A DNA stretch of 64,000 nt from Streptomyces jeddahensis. Lineage in GTDB: Bacteria; Actinomycetota; Actinomycetes; Streptomycetales; Streptomycetaceae. This document shows, in pieces, positions 59,217-64,000 of this stretch (positions are counted from its first letter, which is position 1; each line of letters opens with the position of its first letter). The notes below the pieces were generated by a model. It saw only the letters and a list, made by a program, of their open reading frames with translations. It ran no database searches and was not told the origin of the DNA. Made by a program: the position numbers and the translations under genes. Where the stretch lies: NCBI RefSeq assembly GCF_001642995.1, contig NZ_LOHS01000088.1, positions 124,001 to 188,000 on the forward strand. The letters are read 5' to 3'.

Positions 59217-61451
59217 ATGGGCCCTGAGGCGGAGGACACCGGCAGTGCCACCGCACGGGCCCGTGCCCGCCCAGCCCGGGCGATGCGCCGGGCCGCCACG
59301 CTGCGGCACGGCACGGGCGCATCGGCGTGCGCGGCACGCCGGGCCGTCCGGGTGACGGTCGCGGCCGTCGCCGCCTTCTACCTCTGCCTCTACGGCCTGC
59401 ACCAGCCGGTCACCGCCACATACGCCCTGTTCGCGGCGGTGGCCATGGCCGGTCTCTCCCGTATCCCCGGCACCGGGCGCCAGCGCGCGGCCGTGGTGCT
59501 CCGGGTGCTCCCGGTCGGCTGGGTTCTCGTGGCGGCCGGGACGCTGCTGGCGGTGAACACGTGGGCCGCCGTGGCGGGAATGCTGGTGATCGGCTTCCTG
59601 CTGGCGTTCGCTGCGGCGGCCGGTCCCCGGCTGGGCGGGGCTGCCCCGGGCCTGCAACTCCTGTACATCCTGCCGTGTTTCCCTCCCTACGCCCCGGAGA
59701 CACTGGGGCAGCGGCTGAGCGGGATGACGCTGGGCATCCTGCTGCTCGTGCTCGCCGAGATCCTGCTGCTGCCCGACCCGCCCGCCACCTCGTACCGCGC
59801 CCTGTCGGCGGACGCGGCCGCGACCGCCGCCCGGTGCGCGACCGAACTCGCGAACCCGCCATGGACGCTGTCAGCCGAGTCGCGCAGCGCGGCACGGTCG
59901 GCCGGCGAGGCGCTGCGCCCCCTTCACGTACCCGAGTCGGAGCGTCCCGCCGGACCAGGACCGCGCGAACGGGCGCTCGCCCATACCGGCATGGCCGCCC
60001 GTGTCCTCCTGGCACGTCTGCAAGACGTACCCGCTCCCGGACCCCAGGGCCGCCATCCCCCATCCGTCGAACTTCTGCACGAGATCGCGGATTCGGCCCG
60101 TCGGACCGCCACGGCGCTGCGCACCGGCAGCCCGGCAGGCCCCGTACGGCTGCCGGACGCCCTGGCCCGGTACCGGCGCCTCCGCACGGTGCCGGCGGAC
60201 GGTGCGACACGCGAGACCACCAGCATGGTGATGCACCGTCAGGCGATGCTCATCGAGGCCGCCCATGCCGGTGTGACGCTGGCGACGGCAGCCGATCTCG
60301 CCCTGGGACGCCGCCGCCTGCCCGCCCCGGCGCAGGACGCGGGTTTCTGGTACGCGGGCCACGGCGCGGTACGGCTGTGGGCGCACCGGCTGGTGGCGCA
60401 CCTGAGCCCCCGCTCGGTGTACTTCCAGAACGCCGTGCGCATCAGCCTGGCCCTGGCGGCCGCACGTACGGTGGCCGGGGTCGACTCCCTGCCGCACGGA
60501 TTCTGGGCCATGCTGGCCGCTCTGACCCTGATCCGCACCACGGCCGCGCAGACGGGCGCGATCGTACGCCAGGCCCTGGTCGGCGCCCTGCTGGGTGCGC
60601 TGGCCGCAGCCGCCCTGCTGGTGTCCGTCGGAGGGAACACCACGGCCTACGCCGTGGCACTCCCCGTGGTCATGCTCGCCACGTTCTGGATCGGCCCCAC
60701 ACGCGGTGCGGGATGGGCGCAGGGCCTCTTCACTCTGGTCGTGTCCTTCGTGTTCGCCCAGCTCGCGCCGGCCACCTGGCAGCTGGCCGAGGTCCGCTTC
60801 CTCGACGTTCTCACGGGCAGCGTGATCGGGCTGGTGATCGGCCTGCTCGCCTGGCCGCGGGGCGCCCAAGAGGAGCTGCGCCGCGACGTCGCCGTGCTGC
60901 TCGGCACCATCGGCTCGACCATCAGCTCGACCACGTCGGTCCTCACCGGGGGGCAGGCGCAGGACCGGGGGAGCGGGCCCTCGCTGCAGCACGCTCTGGT
61001 CCTGGCGGAGTCGTCCTATGCGCAGTACCAGAGCGAACCGCGCCGGTCCGGCACACCGGGGGTGGACTGGCAGGCGGCGCTGATGGCCGGGCACCACGCC
61101 CTGCGGGGGTCACGGCGCCTGCTGGATCCGGGGACGTGGGACGGCGGCCGGCCGCTCGCGCCCGTTCACGGGGCGGGCCTTGCCAGGGACGGTGACGATC
61201 TGGCCAGGCGGTACGAGCTGGTCGGCACCCTCCTCGCAGACGCACGTCCGCCGGCGTCGCCGTCCGGCCACCCGGATTCCGGCAAGGCCGACAGCCTGCA
61301 GCCGCAAGGCAGCCCCGATCCACCGCCGCTCTACTACGACGCCGAGGCATGGCTGCAGGGACTGGCCGTCGATCTGGACCGCATCACCCAGGCCACGGCC
61401 GCGTCCGTGGCGGGGCCGTCACTCAAGGGCGAAGGCGCATCCGGGACTTGA
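59217..61451 (+). CDS. FUSC-family membrane protein (aromatic acid exporter type)
   Basis: About 744 aa with two membrane blocks: roughly six helices from VTVAAVAAFYLCLYGL through ILLLVLAEILLLP, a large soluble part, then a second block from ISLALAAARTVAGV through LTGSVIGLVIGLLAW, and a long C-terminal domain. This duplicated six-helix plan is the FUSC/AaeB/YccS type, thought to export aromatic acids or similar compounds. ATG 59217 has AGGG about nine bases upstream; ATG 59208 is also possible. Substrate unknown. Confidence 0.85.
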   Translation: MGPEAEDTGSATARARARPARAMRRAATLRHGTGASACAARRAVRVTVAAVAAFYLCLYGLHQPVTATYALFAAVAMAGLSRIPGTGRQRAAVVLRVLPVGWVLVAAGTLLAVNTWAAVAGMLVIGFLLAFAAAAGPRLGGAAPGLQLLYILPCFPPYAPETLGQRLSGMTLGILLLVLAEILLLPDPPATSYRALSADAAATAARCATELANPPWTLSAESRSAARSAGEALRPLHVPESERPAGPGPRERALAHTGMAARVLLARLQDVPAPGPQGRHPPSVELLHEIADSARRTATALRTGSPAGPVRLPDALARYRRLRTVPADGATRETTSMVMHRQAMLIEAAHAGVTLATAADLALGRRRLPAPAQDAGFWYAGHGAVRLWAHRLVAHLSPRSVYFQNAVRISLALAAARTVAGVDSLPHGFWAMLAALTLIRTTAAQTGAIVRQALVGALLGALAAAALLVSVGGNTTAYAVALPVVMLATFWIGPTRGAGWAQGLFTLVVSFVFAQLAPATWQLAEVRFLDVLTGSVIGLVIGLLAWPRGAQEELRRDVAVLLGTIGSTISSTTSVLTGGQAQDRGSGPSLQHALVLAESSYAQYQSEPRRSGTPGVDWQAALMAGHHALRGSRRLLDPGTWDGGRPLAPVHGAGLARDGDDLARRYELVGTLLADARPPASPSGHPDSGKADSLQPQGSPDPPPLYYDAEAWLQGLAVDLDRITQATAASVAGPSLKGEGASGT

Positions 61452-61473
61452 GCCGCGCGCTCGCCCGATGAAT

Positions 61474-61490
61474 TTGGCGGTAATCGCCAA
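61474..61490. promoter_or_regulatory. Short palindrome upstream of the NPP1 gene
   Basis: TTGGCG-gtaat-CGCCAA is a perfect 6-bp inverted repeat in locally AT-rich DNA between the FUSC stop (22 bp before) and the NPP1 gene (147 bp after). It may be an operator of the NPP1 gene, or a weak terminator. Confidence 0.4.
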
Positions 61491-61636
61491 CGCACGGAGC
61501 AGCAGGCCGCGTCGGCTGTTCTTTCATCGATCTGACACCTCCTGACGCTCACGTTGTCAATGACGCCCGCAAGAGTGAGCTGAGCATGCCAATCTGGCCT
61601 GCCTACCCCCCAGGCGCGGTCACTCAGGAGGACGCG

Positions 61637-62404
61637 GTGAAGAGACGCTCGCTCACGCGCAAGGTCCCGCTCATACTCGGCAGCGCCATCGCGCTGGTCG
61701 TCGCCTTCCCGGGCAGCGCCCTCGCCGACCCTCCCAAGGCCCTGCCCGCCAACGCGGACAGCCTGGAGCAGACGTTCCAACCGGCCTACGACTACGACAC
61801 CGACGGCTGCTACCCCACGCCCGCCATCGGCCCCGACGGCACCCTGAACGGCGGCCTCAATCCGACCGGTGCCCTCAACGGCCAGTGCCGCGACTCATGG
61901 GACCTCGACAACACCAACGGATACGCGCGCTACAAGTGCAACAACGGCTGGTGCGCCCTCATGTACGGCCTCTACTTCGAGAAGGACCAGGCCGTGGCGG
62001 GCAGCAGCCTCGGCGGGCACCGCCACGACTGGGAGCACGTCGTGGTGTGGGTGCAGAACAACCAGGCGCAGTACGTCTCCACCTCCAACCACGGCAGTTT
62101 CACCGTCCACAGCCGCGACCGGATCCGGTGGGACGGCACGCATCCCAAGATCGTGTACCACAAGGACGGTGCGAGCACGCACTGCTTCCGAGCCGCCAAT
62201 TCCAACGACGAGCCGCCGGAGAACCACTACCAGACGTGGCAGTTCCCCGCGTTGGTCGGCTGGAACGGCTACCCCGCAGGGCTCCGCGACAAGTTGAGCC
62301 AGGCCGACTTCGGCAGCGCCAACTTCGGCCTGAAGGACGGGAATTTCAACGCCCACCTTGCGAGTGCCAAGCCGGCGGGCATCGCGTTCGACCCGTACGC
62401 CTGA
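61637..62404 (+). CDS. Secreted NPP1-family necrosis-inducing protein (NLP)
   Basis: NLPs are secreted proteins that bind plant sphingolipids and trigger necrosis; some family members are non-toxic. The 255-aa protein has a Sec signal (KRRSLTRKVPLILGSAIALV, then SALADPP), and the defining heptapeptide GHRHDWE is intact at residues 127-133, followed by HVVVWV. YDTDGCYPTP and SWDLDN match the conserved front part. GTG 61637 has CAGGAGG six bases upstream; the longer frame from 61586 lacks one. It stands alone, without a secretion or toxin cluster. Confidence 0.92.
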   Translation: MKRRSLTRKVPLILGSAIALVVAFPGSALADPPKALPANADSLEQTFQPAYDYDTDGCYPTPAIGPDGTLNGGLNPTGALNGQCRDSWDLDNTNGYARYKCNNGWCALMYGLYFEKDQAVAGSSLGGHRHDWEHVVVWVQNNQAQYVSTSNHGSFTVHSRDRIRWDGTHPKIVYHKDGASTHCFRAANSNDEPPENHYQTWQFPALVGWNGYPAGLRDKLSQADFGSANFGLKDGNFNAHLASAKPAGIAFDPYA

Positions 62405-62536
62405 GGCCGGGTGACCGCCCCAAGCGAAGGTCGATGGGGGAGGGAGCCCCTGCTGTCTCCCTATGTAGACGGCCTTTTCATATGAGACGCAGAGAGAGGG
62501 GAGGATGGGCCGTCCACGCTCAGAAAGGAAGGTCGT

Positions 62537-63304
62537 GTGGCGGACCACTCCGTACTCCTGCTCGCCGCGGCGGGCGTCGCATCCGGCCTGGCCGGGTCGA
62601 TCGCCGGTCTGGCCTCGCTGTTCAGCTATCCGGCACTGCTCGCCGCGGGCCTCCCTCCGGTGGCCGCCAACGTGACCAACACCGTGGCGCTGTTCTCCAA
62701 CACGGTGGGTACCGCGGCCGGTTCGCGGGAGGAGCTTCGCGGCCAGCGGCGCCGTCTCGTGCGGCTCGCGCTCCTCGCGGCCGCGGGCGGTTCGGTGGGC
62801 GCGGCGCTACTGCTCGGCACTCCGTCCTCGGCCTTCGAACGCGTCGTGCCCTGGCTGATCGCCCTGGGCTCGCTGCTCATCCTGGTCCGCGAACCGCTCC
62901 GCCGACTGGCCGCGAAGCGCCTGCAGCCGGGCGACAGCGGACTGCGCGCGAGACTGCCGCTGACCTGTGCGGTCCTCCTCGTGGGCCTCTACGGCGGCTA
63001 CTTCGGCGCCGCCGCGGGCGTACTCATGCTGGCGGTGCTGTCGCTGTCGGCGAACGAGCCGCTGCGCGTCACGAACGCCGTGAAGAACATCGCCACCGGA
63101 GCGGCCAACGTCACCGCGGCGATCGCCTACGCCTTCCTCGCCCCTGTCCACTGGGGAGCCGCGGCGGTGCTCAGCCTCGGATGTCTGCTCGGCAGCCGCG
63201 TGGGGCCGGTCGTGGTGCGGCGTGTCCCGGAGAAGCCGCTGCGGATCGCCATCGCCCTGGCGGGCCTGGGGCTGGCCTTCTCCCTGTGGAGCGAGGCGGG
63301 CTGA
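62537..63304 (+). CDS. TSUP (TauE/SafE)-family sulfite/organosulfonate exporter-like protein
   Basis: The 255-aa protein has about eight helices in two related halves, beginning VASGLAGSIAGLASLFSYP and, in the second half, VGLYGGYFGAAAGVLMLAVL, the glycine-rich TSUP repeat signature. TSUP members move sulfite, sulfonates or other anions. GTG 62537 has AAAGGAAGG upstream. No sulfur gene is adjacent, so the substrate is open. Confidence 0.9.
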   Translation: MADHSVLLLAAAGVASGLAGSIAGLASLFSYPALLAAGLPPVAANVTNTVALFSNTVGTAAGSREELRGQRRRLVRLALLAAAGGSVGAALLLGTPSSAFERVVPWLIALGSLLILVREPLRRLAAKRLQPGDSGLRARLPLTCAVLLVGLYGGYFGAAAGVLMLAVLSLSANEPLRVTNAVKNIATGAANVTAAIAYAFLAPVHWGAAAVLSLGCLLGSRVGPVVVRRVPEKPLRIAIALAGLGLAFSLWSEAG

Positions 63305-63332
63305 CGTGTTGTCGGCAGGCGCGCCGCTGACC

Positions 63333-63405
63333 GTTGTGGGCAGGCGTTCCGCTGGGGGCGCCCCCAGGCCCTTGAGGCTCTGGGGGAGGAACGGGTGGGC
63401 ACAAC
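63333..63405. repeat. Dispersed palindromic element, copy 2 (intergenic)
   Basis: It begins GTTGTGGGCA and ends TGGGCACAAC, so the tips pair; inside are GCTGGGGG, CCCCCAG and CTGGGGGAGG, as in copy 1 at 5590-5656. It includes the perfect palindrome CTGGGGGCGCCCCCAG (63352-63367). A 22-bp near-copy of its left end lies directly before it at 63308-63329. It lies between convergent genes and may also act as a terminator. Confidence 0.7.
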
Positions 63406-63441
63406 CTAGGTGTGGCCTCACCGGCGGTCGGCAGATGCCCT

Positions 63442-64000
63442 TCAGGGCGCCTGCTTGGACGCCCGCTTGGCCGCCCGCCACTCCGGTGCGAGGACCGACC
63501 AGACCTCCATGTCGTGCCGCTTCCCCCGGTACCGGTAGCTCTCCCGCAGCACGCCCTCCTTCGTCATCCCGAGCCGCCGGGCCACCGCGATGCTGGGCTC
63601 GTTCGCCGCCGAGACCACCCACTCCACGCGGTGGATGCCCCGCTCCTCGACGGCCCAGTCGATGATCACGCGCGCGGCCCTGGTCACCAGACCCCTGCCG
63701 GCAGCCGACGGCTCCAGCCAGCAGCCCGCCTCGGCGCTCCCTTGCTGGACGTCCATCGTCCGGAAGAGGACTCCGCCGACCAGCTTGCCCTCCGCCCAGA
63801 TGCCGTGGATCCGCCCGGCGTCGGCCGCGGTCTTGTCCGCGTACGACTGCAGGAACGAGCGGCTCGACTCCAGGTCCGTGACGAAGTCCGGCAGCGCGAT
63901 GTGCTGGCCGACGAACTCCCTGCCCCGGTCCATGTGGGTCAGGAACTCCTGGGCCTGCCACGGCTCGAGCGGGCGCAGTTCCGCGCCGTCGTCGCCCAGG
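63442..64000 (-). CDS. GNAT (RimJ/RimL-type) acetyltransferase, partial
   Basis: The gene enters from the right edge. In-frame codons continue to the last base (LGDDGAELRPLEPWQAQEF...), so the ATG at 63933 is internal and the true start lies outside. The visible part has the GNAT acetyl-CoA region WLEPSAAGRGLVTRAARVI and the RimJ/L-type NEPSIAVARRLGMTKEGVLR. It transfers an acetyl group, possibly to a ribosomal protein or another amine, but the substrate is unknown. A basic tail (WRAAKRASKQAP) ends the protein. Confidence 0.9.
   Translation of the reverse strand, partial: LGDDGAELRPLEPWQAQEFLTHMDRGREFVGQHIALPDFVTDLESSRSFLQSYADKTAADAGRIHGIWAEGKLVGGVLFRTMDVQQGSAEAGCWLEPSAAGRGLVTRAARVIIDWAVEERGIHRVEWVVSAANEPSIAVARRLGMTKEGVLRESYRYRGKRHDMEVWSVLAPEWRAAKRASKQAP

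Noticed and set aside
63442..63933. Reading the GNAT protein as complete from ATG 63933
   Set aside because: In-frame codons continue to the window edge with family-like residues (AELRPLEPWQAQEF), so the gene is truncated by the window.

Overview
The window is high-GC actinomycete DNA and is most likely a Streptomyces chromosome. The signs are third-position GC bias, GTG/TTG starts with GGAGG-type ribosome sites, many ATGA/GTGA gene overlaps, Tat signals, and lineage-typical families (DUF6766, DUF5999, DUF2795, Rv1733c-like, AfsR/LuxR-like ATPases). I saw no rRNA, tRNA, CRISPR array, insertion sequence or phage module. Both edge genes are cut by the window.

Region 1 (1-8145) is a glycan-catabolic locus. 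A PfkB sugar kinase and a Tat/lipobox sugar-binding protein are transcribed leftwards, away from a DeoR-type regulator. The regulator leads a rightward operon of GH4, GH38 alpha-mannosidase and GH29 alpha-L-fucosidase. Region 2 (8297-19725) holds a PhoD phosphatase, an Rv1733c-like membrane protein, a tandem universal stress protein, a Tat-exported amine/amino-acid oxidase coupled to a secreted RidA-like protein, a zinc-free L32 ribosomal protein coupled to a CobW GTPase, a three-subunit molybdenum hydroxylase, and a DksA/TraR-type zinc-finger protein.

Region 3 (20014-25051) has an MFS exporter, then a tightly overlapped small operon (small hydrophilic protein, SDR, nucleotidyltransferase-like protein, BON protein, metallophosphoesterase), then a DUF2795 protein. 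Region 4 (25077-36384) is a surface-glycan cluster. GmhA, HldE and GmhB together give a complete route from sedoheptulose-7-phosphate to ADP-heptose. They sit with two GT9 heptosyltransferase-like enzymes, a GT2, two GT4-like enzymes, a UDP-xylose-synthase-like SDR and a NodU/CmcH carbamoyltransferase. This is the most system-like locus in the window.

Region 5 (36522-48194) is rich in stress functions: a lipoprotein, a 27-residue membrane peptide coupled to a DUF6766 protein, two SDRs, ChaB/Rho-N and DUF2071 proteins, Hsp20 with an HspR-type operator, a His-rich DUF4396 protein with a CsoR-like palindrome, two methyltransferases, a formaldehyde-dehydrogenase-like ADH, and glpF-glpK. Several promoters resemble the SigB class. 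Region 6 (48393-64000) has a giant P-type ATPase of CtpI/CtpH size, a divergent pair of paralogous NB-ARC/TPR proteins of which only one has a LuxR domain, a DUF5999 plus HATPase pair, a FUSC-type membrane protein, a secreted NPP1 (NLP) necrosis-inducing protein, a TSUP transporter and a truncated GNAT acetyltransferase. A 67-73 bp element with covarying ends occurs twice, once in frame inside the GH38 gene.
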